A stretch of 64,000 nucleotides of DNA from Craterostigma plantagineum (Eukaryota > Streptophyta > Magnoliopsida > Lamiales > Linderniaceae). The notes beneath the pieces are model-generated. The model made no database searches. It saw only the letters and a program-made list of their open reading frames with translations, and was not told where the DNA came from. Positions 45,030 to 56,289 of the stretch are shown here, in pieces (position 1 is the stretch's first letter; every line of letters begins with the position of its first letter). The position numbers and the translations under genes were made by a program. The stretch is taken from NCBI GenBank assembly GCA_027422505.1, contig JAPQWV010000658.1:241001-305000 (forward strand), in the 5' to 3' direction.

Positions 45030-45695
45030 ATACCCGCAGTAAGCCCCGTTTCTTTGATGGCGACCTCATTCAACTACCCATAGACTATTCCTACATAAGC
45101 TGCTCAATATGACCATGTGGAGTGCAAAGATCGGCAGTCTACATGATCTCTCAGAACCGCGAGTTCAATCTCGGCTATGTCATCCTGAAGCACATGATCC
45201 AAGACTTTGAGAGCAGAGACAAAGCATTGCCCTACGGGATTACTCACTCATTTATTTTAGTGCGAAGGTATAGTTCTGCCACCGGAATCGGAAGACAAGG
45301 CCATCCACATCATGGATCTTATCACTCCGAAATGCATGGGGATTCATTACTCAAAAAACGGTTAGTTCAAGGCCAAGGAGAAAAAGACATTGGACAGTGC
45401 CCAGAAAAGGTCCGCCTCGAAAGGAAAGGCAAAGGTTAGAAGGGACGATGACGACTATGAACTCAACATTGAGAAGGAAGGAATTTCAGTGATACATCGT
45501 GATATCAACGATATCAACGCTGACAACCAAAAGCGCATCAGGAAGATCAAGGAGCAGTACACTGAGCTGTCGCTGAAGTTATCGAAGCTTACCAAGATAT
45601 TGAAGAATCCCTTCCCAAATCCGCTGATTCTGAAAGTTCCTCAAGCCAGTAGACTGTCCTCTGTTCAGCTCTGCTCTGATCCTAGTTGCCCTTAG
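45030..45695 (+). pseudogene. SIRE-like downstream ORF (putative plant transposon protein domain), decayed
   Basis: E-F-N-L-G-Y-V-I-L-K-H-M-I-Q-D-F-E, then A-L-P-Y-G, matches my recollection of the domain found in the extra (env-like) ORF of SIRE-type Copia and often annotated as a putative plant transposon protein. After L-P-Y-G the frame shifts; the continuation (M-D-L-I-T-P-K-C-M-G) is in another frame. It ends with a Lys-rich, coiled-coil-like tail (45390-45695: K-R-I-R-K-I-K-E-Q-Y-T-E-L). Cassandra 2 lies directly upstream and may have interrupted it. The family call is from memory and should be checked. Confidence 0.6.
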
Positions 45696-45862
45696 GATAT
45701 CTCTCTCCGTTTCGCTCTGCCAGGTTGGTTTTTAGGTGTTCCACCTTTTTTTGAATGAAGGGGGTGTAAGGTAATTAAGTTTAGGCGTATAGCGTCTAAG
45801 TATTTGGAAGTTTGGAAGGTAAGTTGTGTTTTGGGAAGTTCGTGGAACCCTAGTATATAATA

Positions 45863-46002
45863 TTAGCCTTATGATATATCTCTGATGCTCTTATGGGATG
45901 ATTAATATTATGCTCTGATCTTAGGTTATAATATTAGCCTTGTGATATATCTCTGATGTTCTTATGCGATGATTAATCTTATGCTCTGTTACAGTGATGC
46001 TC
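45863..46002 (+). repeat. Tandem repeat, unit about 70 bp, two copies
   Basis: TATAATATTAGCCTTATGATATATCTCTGATGCTCTTATG and its near copy lie head to tail, both leading to GATGATTAAT-TTATGCTCTG. Confidence 0.85.
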
Positions 46003-46099
46003 TTAACTTATCTGCGCTGATTAACGTGTGTGAGATTTCTTGATAAGTGCTAAGTGCCTGCTGCGATGATTGTCGGCTGCTTGAAAAATGTTTGGAAAA

Positions 46100-46410
46100 T
46101 GCGCACTTAGGCAGGGGGAGCACACTTATGGGTAATTTTGAAATTTTGCATTCATGATATAACTTTGAAAATGACATGAGATATCTGCACTTAGACAGGG
46201 GAGAAAGTTCATTCATGATATATCTTACATGTTAGATAACTGCACTTAGGCAGAGGGAGCAACTATGTATTATATGTGATTAGAAAATAGCATATGCTCT
46301 GTTTTATTATTATGGAACACTTAGACATATGCGTTAGGACTTAAGTGATCGAAAATGCTTGAATGCTTCCGTATTGCATCAATTACATGTCATCATCAAA
46401 AGGGGGAGAA
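46100..46410 (+). promoter_or_regulatory. Repeated polypurine-tract-like motifs before a SIRE-like LTR
   Basis: GCACTTAGGCAGGGGGAGCA (about 46100), GCACTTAGACAGGGGAGA (about 46190) and GCACTTAGGCAGAGGGAGCA (about 46243) precede the presumed true tract AAAAGGGGGAGAA (46398-46410). Confidence 0.75.
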
Positions 46411-47993
46411 TCTTGACCTTTTTGGTCCATGAGCGCTAGATAGTTTTGATGAACTATGTAATTTTAATGACGTTAGGTCTATAAATTAAGAAATCCAATA
46501 AATGATCAATATAATGTCTAAGTACATGATAATATTTGACCATGAATGTATCATGAGCATATGATTAGGTGATCTATTGGTGAAACTATATGATCGCATG
46601 TTATAGACATCTCACATGCTAGGATATATCGTTCTGTGCTATATATGGAAATAACCATGAGATATCTTACCGCGTTATATATGGAAAATGTGCTGTCCGA
46701 ATATGGAAAGTGATATATCCGTTGCAGTTCGTTTATTCCTGAGTGAAACTTGCATCTACGATTGTGAATGCTTTCTGCTGAATTAATTGTGCAAAACCGA
46801 TTTGATATCTTTCCATAAACTGATTTAGATACTATAATTAGGAAAGATCTGATTGATTGACTTTGTGGATAAGATGCAAACATATGGTATGTGTTAAAAA
46901 CGGATATGATCTTTAGAAGGTTAAGAAATTCGAATATATATGCTCTGATATGATTTATGTGCTAAACTTGGTAATATATCGATCTGATAGTATGTGCTGA
47001 GTATGAAAAATGAATTGACAGTCTGCTATCTCTTGTGCTCAACATGGAAAGTAAATCTGGATTGACTTAGTTTATAAACTGATAGCAGGGAATCACATAT
47101 GGAAAGTTCTGTTATGGCAAATATAATCCGAAATAACTGAATATGCCTTGACTTCGAAATTGAGCTTTATATGGAATAAAATCATGTTTTAATAAGCCTA
47201 TGACCGTTGTGAATATTTATTGTGGGCATGATTTACATGACATGTTTGACTCTCGAAAATTACATGAACTATATGCTTGAGTTGGTGATTAATCTACGAT
47301 CTGATTTTCCACGTAAATGTTGAATGAAAAAAGGCATTAGCGTCTTGAGCAGAAAGCATTATTGAGTGATTCATGTGCGTTCATTTGCGATAGCTTTTAG
47401 TTCAAATCACTTGCGAAGTACTGACTGTACTAAGATATTCGAATCCTCCACCATATATTCTGTCTTCGAACGTTTTGTCTTCGGACGTGAGCAATATCAA
47501 GGAGGCAATGTCAATGTTTATGCACACATGAAGGGAAGGACGAGTTCCGGGGACCCTTCCGTAGCGAGTTGTGTCTTGTGGGAATCTAGAGATTTTGAGG
47601 AACGAAACTCGGCGTGTGGTAACCTAGTAGTGTTCGACTTGTTTCGGTTGTCTCTTGGGCTAATCAATCAGTTTTGTATCCAGCTACGGTGCATTATAGT
47701 GATTGGTTAAACTTTTGAGGAGCAAACCTCAACGAGAGGAGTAAACCCCAGTTGGGTAAATAACCTCTATAAAAATCCTATCTCGTATTTACTTTATAGT
47801 TATTTCCTTTCTGCAGTGAGACGGATCCGACACACAACTGATGTAACCAAGATATATCAGGCATACTCATCATTAGTAGGCATCACTAAGTCACTACATC
47901 TTAGGATTTGTGAAAAGAAGCATACATTTTATAAGGCTAATTCACCCTCCCCCCCTCCCGCTTAAACTTCCCGACGCGACTTAGGGAAAGCAC
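46411..47993 (+). repeat. SIRE-like Copia LTR (about 1.58 kb), decayed
   Basis: It follows a polypurine tract and begins TCTTGACCTTTTTGGTCCAT, near the start I associate with SIRE LTRs. It has a promoter-like CCTCTATAAAAATCC (TATA at 47768-47775) about 200 bp before the end. It ends in AAGGCTAATTCACCCTCCCC, a typical SIRE LTR tail. The exact right edge is uncertain. The ORF at 47366-47710 is not credible as a gene. Confidence 0.65.
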
Positions 47994-48187
47994 CAATTTC
48001 TGAGGCAACTCTGTCACAACTCAACCTCACACCCTTAAAACCCACTCTCAAAACCACTCCAATACAATCACCCACCCTAATAACCCCTATGCCGTCCCAA
48101 TTTCTCAGCTCCACAAGATACTCATAGCTCGCCTAATCTCTATCGAAAGCGGACGACAGGCCGAGGAACCATCGTCTAGTAGATAGG
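47994..48187 (+). other. Short unassigned junction after the SIRE-like LTR
   Basis: This C-rich stretch has no clear primer site. TTTCTGAGGCAACTC could be a ruined primer site, but I cannot show it. Confidence 0.4.
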
Positions 48188-49711
48188 CCCGAGCCACCTA
48201 CTCAGATCTGCTGTGATGAATGCCCCAAGCGAAGACATGACGATTCTAACGATCAGGATCACCCTAAGGGGGAGAAGCGGCAGAAGACATCTTCGAGTGG
48301 CCGCGGAAGAGGACGAGGCTCAGCACAGAGAAGTAAACTTGGAGCTGCTAGAACCTCATCAAACGCACCACCACCACAAACTACCAAAAACTGACCTATC
48401 ACCCGCTCACAAACCATCACGTCCCACACCCAAACTAAAACCCTTACACCTAACTTACCCACCACACGAACACCTCCGCCCACACCTCAACCGACGATTT
48501 CAAGCCCAATGCTTCAGGCGCAAACGGAAGAACCCTCAAGCTCAACCTTTTCGGACGAATCGGGTACCTCAGCGCATGAAGTCAATCCACACGATATCCT
48601 AGATAAGTACATCATTGATGGACAGTGGATGATCACCACTTACCTCGAACATGAAAGGAAGGCTCGATGATGTTCGCCACTTCCTACAACAAGCTTTTGT
48701 TGACCTGGTTCTCATTGAAGATGAAGAACGAGAAGGCGAGGACTACAATTTTAACTCCCACGGCTCCCAGAGCCAATCGTACATCAAGCGGACACCTCTC
48801 GGGGACTATGTCAAGGAACTGTTCGAGTCAATGCATCATAGGAGAACATACGAATAGAAGTTCCTTTTCTTGAAGAATTTGAAAGATCTGGAGGTCACTG
48901 GACAAGATAAAGAAGGCGGATGAGTTCAAGCTCAGAGGAATATCTCACTGGGAACAACACAAGCATATGGAACATCTGTACATGCTGAGCCATCTTTGTC
49001 CTGATCGGAGAGGAATTCCCATTGATCAACTCAGGAGTCACTTCAGAAGTCTACCTCACATTTATCAGCTACTTGGAGTTTCTCACACAGTTGGTCGATT
49101 GCCAACACCAAACTATATCATCGAGCAGACGAACAGAACTCCAGACGAGATCGACGAAAGCTACCTACCCTACCTTCCACCACGAAGTCTATCATCTCTA
49201 TCTGATGTACAAGGAGAAGATGAAGGATCCTCAAGGATACATCAAGAAGGAAGGACACGAGAGAGTTAAAAGGTTCATGATCCAACAAATCAAATACTTC
49301 GTCGCTCATGAGTTTCTGATCGCACTCGAGAACAACATGAAGAAGATCAATCTACCATCGTCGCTCATGAAGGGTTCTCTGATCGAAGAACATCCTATCA
49401 ACTACATTTTCAAAGACCCGAACTTGGCCATCACCTACTACAATCTAGTTGCAAAGACGATTCCAGTGATGATGAAGTATGAGGTCAACAAATTCAGCGA
49501 CAGGACGCTCAAGCTGGTCAAGAAGAACATCGAACGAAGATTGAAAGAAGTCGATCGGACGACTATAGTGCTCGATCTTGCATTAGAGGAAATACCGCTT
49601 CTGCGAAAGCTACTCGAAGCCATTGCGGAACGGCTAGAGCTGATGAATGCCGTCAGACATTACGAGCACGCGTTTGGCCTGAGAAAGTCGTCCTATGCCC
49701 GACAAAGATAA
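48188..49711 (+). pseudogene. Decayed extra ORF upstream of a Copia LTR (no gag/pol homology)
   Basis: Several frames read a protein with a charged start (H-D-D-S-N-D-Q-D-H-P-K-G-E-K-R-Q-K), a Gly-Arg box (S-G-R-G-R-G-R-G), a Pro/Thr-rich linker, then D-K-Y-I-I-D-G-Q-W-M and D-Y-V-K-E-L-F. Its longest open part (49022-49711, 229 aa) is highly helical: F-M-I-Q-Q-I-K-Y-F-V-A-H-E-F and K-N-I-E-R-R-L-K-E-V-D-R. It resembles, from memory, an additional ORF seen downstream of pol in some plant Copia elements. That fits its place 37 bp before an LTR. Stops at about 48399, 48667 and 48857 and several frame changes make it a pseudogene. Confidence 0.6.
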
Positions 49712-49738
49712 ACAGAGCTGAAGAGCAATCAAGCACAA

Positions 49739-49748
49739 TGGGGGAGAT
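49739..49748 (+). promoter_or_regulatory. Polypurine tract
   Basis: TGGGGGAGAT lies immediately before the LTR at 49749. Confidence 0.75.
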
Positions 49749-50088
49749 TGTAGAGATTTGTATATTTCTAGATTGAACTAGCTATCTTTGTTGGGGCGTA
49801 TATTTTATTAGTCCGTAGTTTAGGACTAGAGTGTTATTTTTACCAAGTTTGTTTGGTATAAATACATATTGTCCACAATGAAAATAATAGAGAGAGTAAG
49901 TGAATTGATCCGAAAGGCTTGTAAATCAACTTTTAGAGAGAGAAACATAAAGCACTTTCTCACACTACACGAATTATCTCTCCAAGTTCCTCGAAGGTAT
50001 TCGACCGTGAGTAGTTCTTATCATCTTCAATCATATAACTTAGAATTTAAGCTTAGGATTAAGAGGAGTTGATAATTAGGACCTAACA
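49749..50088 (+). repeat. Copia 3' LTR (340 bp), C1-related family
   Basis: It runs from TGTAGAGATTTG to AGGACCTAACA, with a TATA box (49857-49864). It shares many blocks with the C1 LTR (4821-5173) but is too diverged to be assumed its partner. The flank CGGCA does not match the C1 left flank AGACA. Confidence 0.85.
49857..49864 (+). promoter_or_regulatory. TATA box of the LTR at 49749
   Basis: TATAAATA in the context GTTTGGTATAAATAC is identical to the C1 LTR. Confidence 0.65.
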
Positions 50089-51383
50089 CGGCATATAATT
50101 GAAGCTTTTGCTAATAAAACGCTCGTCGGGTAACAATTTATTCATTCTGGACAACATTTTATGCATTCTGCATTGCTAATAAAACACTCGACGGGTACCA
50201 CTTTGTGCATTCTGGATAACACTTCATGCATTATGCATACACTTCTTGGGTAGCAAGACACTAAGAGGAATAGATAAAATAAACTACCGACGACACCCAA
50301 AAATCAATGAAGCCACGAGGATCTCCCACATTACTGATCGAATATTGTTAAATCGACCTTAATTTCTCATGGATTTTCATAACAATGAATATTTTTTAAG
50401 TTTGTAATGGGATAATACTTCAAACAGGATTCATACATGAAATCTCTATTTTAATGGTTGAACAAATCGATTCAATTTGTACATGGATCCTACTAATCGA
50501 CGAGAATTATTGATGTTAACGAAGAAGCGACTGAAGATCGAAACTTATTCTAATTATACACTACATGCGTAACACTTCGTACGACATTTACAACAAAAGT
50601 GATAGCATAACTTATATTGCTTCGAATCAACACATCATTCAGAGAAAGCAACACTTCGTTTAACGTCAATAACAAATTTAATACACAAGCATAAGATAGC
50701 GAGAATGTTACGAAAATCACCAACGACACTCAAAACAGCTGCAAGCTGCTGAAATCTCGACGTTATTGGCCAACGTACAACATTTTCCCATGGGTCTTAT
50801 GATAAGCAAATTTGTTGATGTTTGTACCGAACTATTACTTCAAATATACGCATGACCTGTAAATAACATCACAAGCTTGGTAGGAAATAACAATAAATCC
50901 ATTTTATAACATATTTATAGATGCTAGATGATGTTACGCGAATGTTGGCCCATGGGTTTGCATGTTTGGGTATGCGCGTTGATGAAAGATGATGTTGTTG
51001 CATGGGATGAAATCAACAAGATCGACGACTTCCGAGAATATCCAAAACGTATGAACTATAGTAAATTTCGAAAAGGCACATAGGGGGCGCATATCTTAGC
51101 CGATTTGTTACAACTTGGTGCTAGGTGATGATGACATGGTGTGTAGGTTGTTTTTATCTGAGACTTATGTGTACGATGTTTTTTGAACAAATTTAGCTTC
51201 TGTTGCTAAAAATGTATGCATGATTCTGGTAAAATCTTTTATGTTGTTTATTGATTTCCGACAGTAGCAGTTTAATAATGATCAGTAATATATGAAGGAG
51301 AGAAAAAATAGAAATTGATATGTATGTAACAAGGCACTCCAATACGTGTAACACAACACATAGTCACAATAACATTTAATATG
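50089..51383. other. Unassigned DNA; one imperfect 64-bp tandem repeat
   Basis: I see no ORF or element edges. GCTAATAAAACGCTCGTCGGGT...TGCATTCTGCA at about 50110-50175 is followed by a near copy to about 50240. This is the longest stretch, with 51629-52449, not attributable to a known repeat class and may be older intergenic DNA. Confidence 0.5.
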
Positions 51384-51385
51384 TA

Positions 51386-51626
51386 CTCCCTCCGTCCCGC
51401 TAATTTTATCACTTTTCCATTTCGGGCGTCCCAGTAATTTTATCACCTTTCCTTATTAGCAAAAAAATATTACAAACGATCAATATAATAATATTAAATA
51501 TTCTTAAAAGACGTGTCAAAATATACATTTTTTTTTACCTTTTTATTGTACTACATTATTATAATAATGGCACGTTAATTTGCGTGTCCAGCAACTTATG
51601 TGATAAAGTTGCTGGGACGGAGGGAG
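51386..51626. mobile_element. Stowaway-type MITE (241 bp)
   Basis: Terminal inverted repeats are CTCCCTCCGTCCCGC... and ...CTGGGACGGAGGGAG, with TA target copies at 51384-51385 and 51627-51628. The interior is AT-rich and non-coding. CTCCCTCCGT ends and TA duplication define Stowaway (Tc1/mariner-derived). Confidence 0.96.
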
Positions 51627-51628
51627 TA

Positions 51629-52449
51629 ATTAGTTTATGTTAGATTTTCCATTTATATTGTAAACATGCTACATTCACCATTTATGAATTTACGAAATTT
51701 TAAATAAAAATACATTAGTTTACGCAAAAAAATACGTGGAGGCTATGTTAGAATTGAAGAAGTTGAAGTTAATAGTAAGAAAACATGTATGCCTCTTCTT
51801 CAAACGATGATCATACTTACACGAAATTGATTCTACTTACTGAAAATATTGTGGAAATGAACTATTATTTATTTATTGTAATCCACATGGGCGACCTAAC
51901 ATAAATAATTCAATAATATTAATGGCATCTTCAATTAGTCTTAAACGTAAAACCTAATTATATACCCTAACTATTAAACTCTAATTTCTAAATCTTAAAC
52001 CATAAAATATAACTTAAAATATGGTTTCTACCATAAACCATCTTACAGAGAACGTACTGTGAAAATATTAGGCCCTTGGTCCTACAAATTAAATGTTTAC
52101 TCGTCTACCCTAATCCACAAACTACAATAATTATAGTAGCACATAAACATATAATTATTAACAGCTACAGACATAGCTCGTAACACATAATCTATGCTTG
52201 ACTTTATTTGGACTCTTCCGCCAAACTTCATCTGATTCTGGTCTTTCCGCCAGAAATTTCAATGACCATTTAGTAGGCAAAATAGTAACAGAAAAGCATA
52301 CACTAGTAACAGATCCTGGAAATTTTACAAATCCTGCCAAAAAAATGCACTCCACTTCCCTCTAAACCCCATTCAACAACAAAAAACATCTTCATTCTTT
52401 TTGTCTTTTCTATTTAATTGATATCAGTTTGTCCTTTTATTGGTCCTTT
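51629..52449. other. Unassigned AT-rich DNA
   Basis: I recognise no ORF, repeat edge or RNA gene. Confidence 0.5.
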
Positions 52450-54548
52450 TATTGGGGAACCCCGGGCGTCCCGAGATCAAATCCAAGACGCAGTGGAAGT
52501 TCAAAATTTTTTTGGGGATCCCTGTAAGGTTATCCCCGGATTGCTCAGTTATATATAAAGCAAACATGTATGACACGTAGAAGGTTAGAAGCTTACCCTC
52601 ATAGGGAAGATACCTAGCTCTCGCCAATCGTCCCGGTTGTCATAGTTCGCTCCGTGACGTATCCAAATTCCACCTCCTCCCAAGGATGGCTAGAGAGGAG
52701 GGGAAGATGTTGTAGAAGAGATGTGTGTGTGTGTGTCTGATTTACTAAAAAGTCACTCACTTAGGTGTTTCTCAAAGAACAAACATTTTTCTCTCAATTC
52801 TTTCTAGAACCATTCCTAGCGTGAGAAAGGACTTATAAACTTATGAGCCACCAAATTACTTAAGACTTTTCGATAAAAATCATCTTTCAACTATTGAAAA
52901 TGATTTTTTATCATAATAAAGCTAAATCATGTCCTACATGACATAATTCTTATTTGATTTCCTTGTATTAAGTCATCAAATAACTAGACTATGTCCCATA
53001 TGTCTCACAAAAAAAACAAGGAACGAATTTGGATCAAGTTTGGATCATTTGACCAAAAGACCGTCAGTCCACAGCCGTGGGAACCTCCAGCAGTATGCAA
53101 AATAGGAGCCCACGGCCGTGGAGCCATGGCAGAGGGCTTATTTTTGGCCTCTGCTAGGTCCCACAGTCTCTGAAAAGAGAGCCCACAACTGTGGGGCTGG
53201 GGCAGTGGGCCTGGCCAGTCCCTACCCAAGCCACGGCTTGTCCCACGGCTGTGGCGGAGGCCCCCACGCCTTCCGGCCATGTTCCCTCGGCCGTGGCCAA
53301 CAGGGCAAGGGCTTGGCCAGCACCTGCTCTTAGCCACGGCCTGCAGCAGGTCGTGCTGGATTTGCTCTTAGCGTGTGAGCTCTGTTTTTGATCCATTTTT
53401 CATCGTTTGAGAATCTAAGTCCAAGTAAATACAGTTTCTAAAACTCATTTTTACATTTTATTAACAACTCCAAGCCCGTTAAATAAAGGTACATCTCTCT
53501 TTATCAGATACTGTCTCAGTGATCCTTTTTAAGCCCGACTCTCTTGGTTCATCTCAACCCGCAAAGGAGGAATCCAAGAATTCGGTAAGCACCTAGCCAA
53601 TCCCATGGCACCGAATAGATCCCATGTTGAATACGATCTTCGTATTTTACGAACCGACTATAGATCGCCGTACTACGTATAGACCCTTCACATATGTCCC
53701 GGTCGAGTGAGAGTCATGGTTACGTCAACCTCACTAACTGACACTATGACTGATTCATGATTGACGAAATTACTAAACTGCACTACACTCCCACGTGAGT
53801 CAGTTTATTGCTCTGATCAGGGGCTTTGTAATTTCTCATCCCCGAATATGCATATGACATATCTTGATCACTAATTGACTGTGCATCCCTCACGAGTGTC
53901 AATGCTCGGCAGCTACCCTTCGTTGTCTAGACTGCTTGTCACCGCTGACCCATGTTCGGTCCTGAACAATGCGGGCGTAGCAAACTAGTGACAAATCAAG
54001 ACCCCGAATTCAACTCTATCAAAGACCTTTAGTCTAAGGTCCACCAGACTACTATATTCAACCGATCAATTATTGACGCTTCCCGGAGTAATAGGCCATG
54101 TGACTGTCGATTACGAGTCGTGTCCAAATACAAGTTAATCCTCGATTCAACTTATATCAATGTTACGACCTCCAACTTTCCAGTTGAATGTTTGGCACAA
54201 CCATTTAGGAGTCGTCAACAAATAAGTCATGATCGACATTTAGTCACCCTACTGAAGTTTAAGACAGTGGACAAATTTAATATCCGAGAATAATAGCTCA
54301 CTGGTGCCCCTTCTCTCATCCCATGAGAATTAGTGACTAAACTCGTGATATTTGGGTTTTTATTTATTTACCGTCTAATCGGATACCAAGTAAGAACCGA
54401 TGGTAAATAAATAATATGCCTATAAAGGAATAAATTGTAAAATCAAATTAAACATTTATTCCATAAATAAATATTCAAATACAATATAATAATATATGTA
54501 TACCCTGTTCATTACATCCTCGAATGGCATGAGAGCATATCCCCAACA
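52450..54548 (-). repeat. C3 3' LTR (about 2.1 kb)
   Basis: On the minus strand it starts TGTTGGGGATATGC after the tract GTGGGAGAT and ends CCCGGGGTTCCCC. Alignment with the copy at 55483 (TGTCGGGGAACCCC) places the far edge at about 52450, where the terminal TG is mutated. A (GT)n run lies at 52723-52736. A GC-rich island lies at 53065-53390. Confidence 0.82.
53065..53390. repeat. GC-rich island with repeated CCACGGCCGTGG-like palindromes in an LTR
   Basis: Variants such as CCACAGCCGTGGG, CCCACGGCCGTGG, CCCACAACTGTGGG, CCACGGCTGTGG and CTCGGCCGTGGCC recur about every 40-60 bp. Open frames on both strands come from the GC bias and are not credible genes. Confidence 0.7.
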
Positions 54549-55482
54549 ATCTCCCACATGTACTCGGTGCCATATGCTGTTTGTATCCAATACTCGTCTT
54601 CTAAAGACGTTATATATCATTGCCTGTATTAAAGGCACCGTGAGCGGCCGACCACGTTTCTGCGGTGCCATCTTCTGCACAGCTATGCAGCCATTTGTAC
54701 GAATACATGCAACTTGTAATATTCGTTTCTTTTGTCTGGATTTACTGGGCAACCAAGGTCGTAGGCTAAAGATCATTCTGCTATTGTCGCACCACAATGG
54801 CAGCAGTTGATCCACAATGCTTGGAACTATTTGAAGCTCTTCCAAGAAACTTCGTAATATCCAAACTGATTTGTTACCTCCCAGGTAAGCATGCGCTCAT
54901 CCGCACGGTTGACTTGGATTCGAGCTCACGATTCCCATGTACTACCAGTAAGTGCTTCCCTAAAACCATTTAAAGGTATTGTTTTACCAACTTGTTGACC
55001 AAACCCTAAGTGGATTTTCGATCAACCACGTTAAATTGGAAGTTGTTCTTGCATGAGTCAAACTCCGCATAATTAGGCCAATAATTGTAAATGTTTATCC
55101 CACTCGATTCAGCTTTTCTACCTGTCTCGCAACAAGAACATAGAAAACTAGATCACAGGTAAGAACCCTTTTCTTGTAAATGACCTCGTCTTTCCAAGTA
55201 AAGGGCCTGAGATAAACCTATTATTCTGTACTATATTCTATCTCCAAATAGGTTGTTCTCTGAATGTAGGTCACTTATCCCAAGTCAGTTATGGAGAATT
55301 GGTCAAAAGCCCCGCTTTACCTATCGGAGTATTTCAATATTGTGTCCTTTCTTAAAGGCAACATCTTTCGTACAATACGAAGATTATATTTAGCTCCCAC
55401 TGCTTTTATTACGATACCAAAGGCTATCTTTGCACTTATGAATCCATAGTTACCAACTGTTTCATCAAACCAAAAGCACCAC
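54549..55482 (-). pseudogene. C3 pol remnant (end of reverse transcriptase, RNase H)
   Basis: A Copia reverse-transcriptase segment (W-F-D-E-T-V-G-N-Y-G-F-I) near 55450 and an RNase H segment (F-L-E-E-L-Q-I-V-P-S-I-V-D, then L-W-C-D-N-S) near 54830 remain. They parallel 41220-41250 and 40400-40440 of the better-preserved copy. Everything between is unreadable. The sequence ends at the polypurine tract (54549-54560). Confidence 0.82.
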
Positions 55483-56289
55483 TGTCGGGGAACCCCGAGT
55501 GTCCCGAGATCAAATCCCAAACATAGCGAAAGATTAAAATTTTTATGCGGATCCCCGTAAGGTTAGCCTCGGATCGTTCGGTCATATATAAAGAAAACAT
55601 GTATGACACGTAATAGGGTTTAGAAGCTTACCCCGTAGAGAAGATCCCTAGCTCTCCCCAATCGTCCCGTTTTTGTAGTTCGCTCTGAGCAGCACCACCG
55701 TGACCTCTCCAAGCTTGACCGCCGTGGCACAAGATCGTCATGCCGACCTTGAGATGTATCGAAATTCCACCTCCTCCCAAGGATAGATAGAGAGGAGGGG
55801 AAGATGTACAAGAGATGTGTTTGTGTTTGGTTTACTAAAAACTCAAATTCTCTTAGGTTTTTCTCAAAGAACAAACCTATTTTTCTCTCAACTCTTTCTA
55901 GAATCATTCTTAAAGTGAGATAGAACCTATGAACTTATGAGCCACGAAATTACTCAAAATTTTTTGATAAAATCATCTTTCAACTATTGAATATGATGTT
56001 AATCATGATAAAATTAAATAACTACTTATAGACCATTCACATATGTCCCAATCGAGTGAGAGTAATGGTTAAGTCAATCTCACTAACTCGATATGACTGA
56101 TTCGTGTTTGATGAAATTATTGCACTACACATCCCCCGTGAGTTAGGTCATTACTCTGATCAGAGGTTTTGTAATCTCATCCCCGAATATGCATAGTACA
56201 TATATCTCTATTACTGACGAAACTGTGAATCCCTCACGATTGTTAATGCCCGACAACTACCCTTCGTTGTCTAGACCGCGCATCGCCGC
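55483..56289 (-). repeat. C3 5' LTR, 3' part, interrupted by G2
   Basis: It is homologous to 52450-54548 (GGGGAACCCCGAG-GTCCCGAGATCAAATCC; CATATGTCCC-GTCGAGTGAGAGT; TACCCTTCGTTGTCTAGAC). A large internal deletion lies near 56030, and the GC-rich island is missing. It ends at 56289 where G2 starts. Confidence 0.85.

Larger units (their letters stand above)
52450..56289 (-). mobile_element. C3: internally deleted Copia, minus strand
   Basis: It comprises a 3' LTR (52450-54548), a 3' pol remnant (54561-55482) and the end of a 5' LTR (55483-56289). The 5' LTR is interrupted by chromovirus G2. On the minus strand the 5' LTR ends CCCCGACA, followed by GTGGT. The text then jumps directly into reverse-transcriptase sequence, so the leader, gag, protease, integrase and half of RT have been deleted. 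It is homologous to the shared Copia LTR family at 28909-40128. Confidence 0.8.

Noticed and set aside
48213..48602. 129-aa His/Pro/Arg-rich ORF as a separate gene
   Set aside because: It is an out-of-frame reading of the extra ORF; the adjacent frame gives the charged, Gly-Arg box reading that matches the downstream context.
4821..50088. LTRs at 4821-5173 and 49749-50088 as the two ends of one element
   Set aside because: They are related but strongly diverged, and the flanking 5-mers (AGACA, CGGCA) do not match; better treated as two family members.
53005..53396. Overlapping ORFs on both strands in the GC-rich island as a host gene
   Set aside because: Open frames on both strands follow from GC bias and palindromic repeats; there is no domain.
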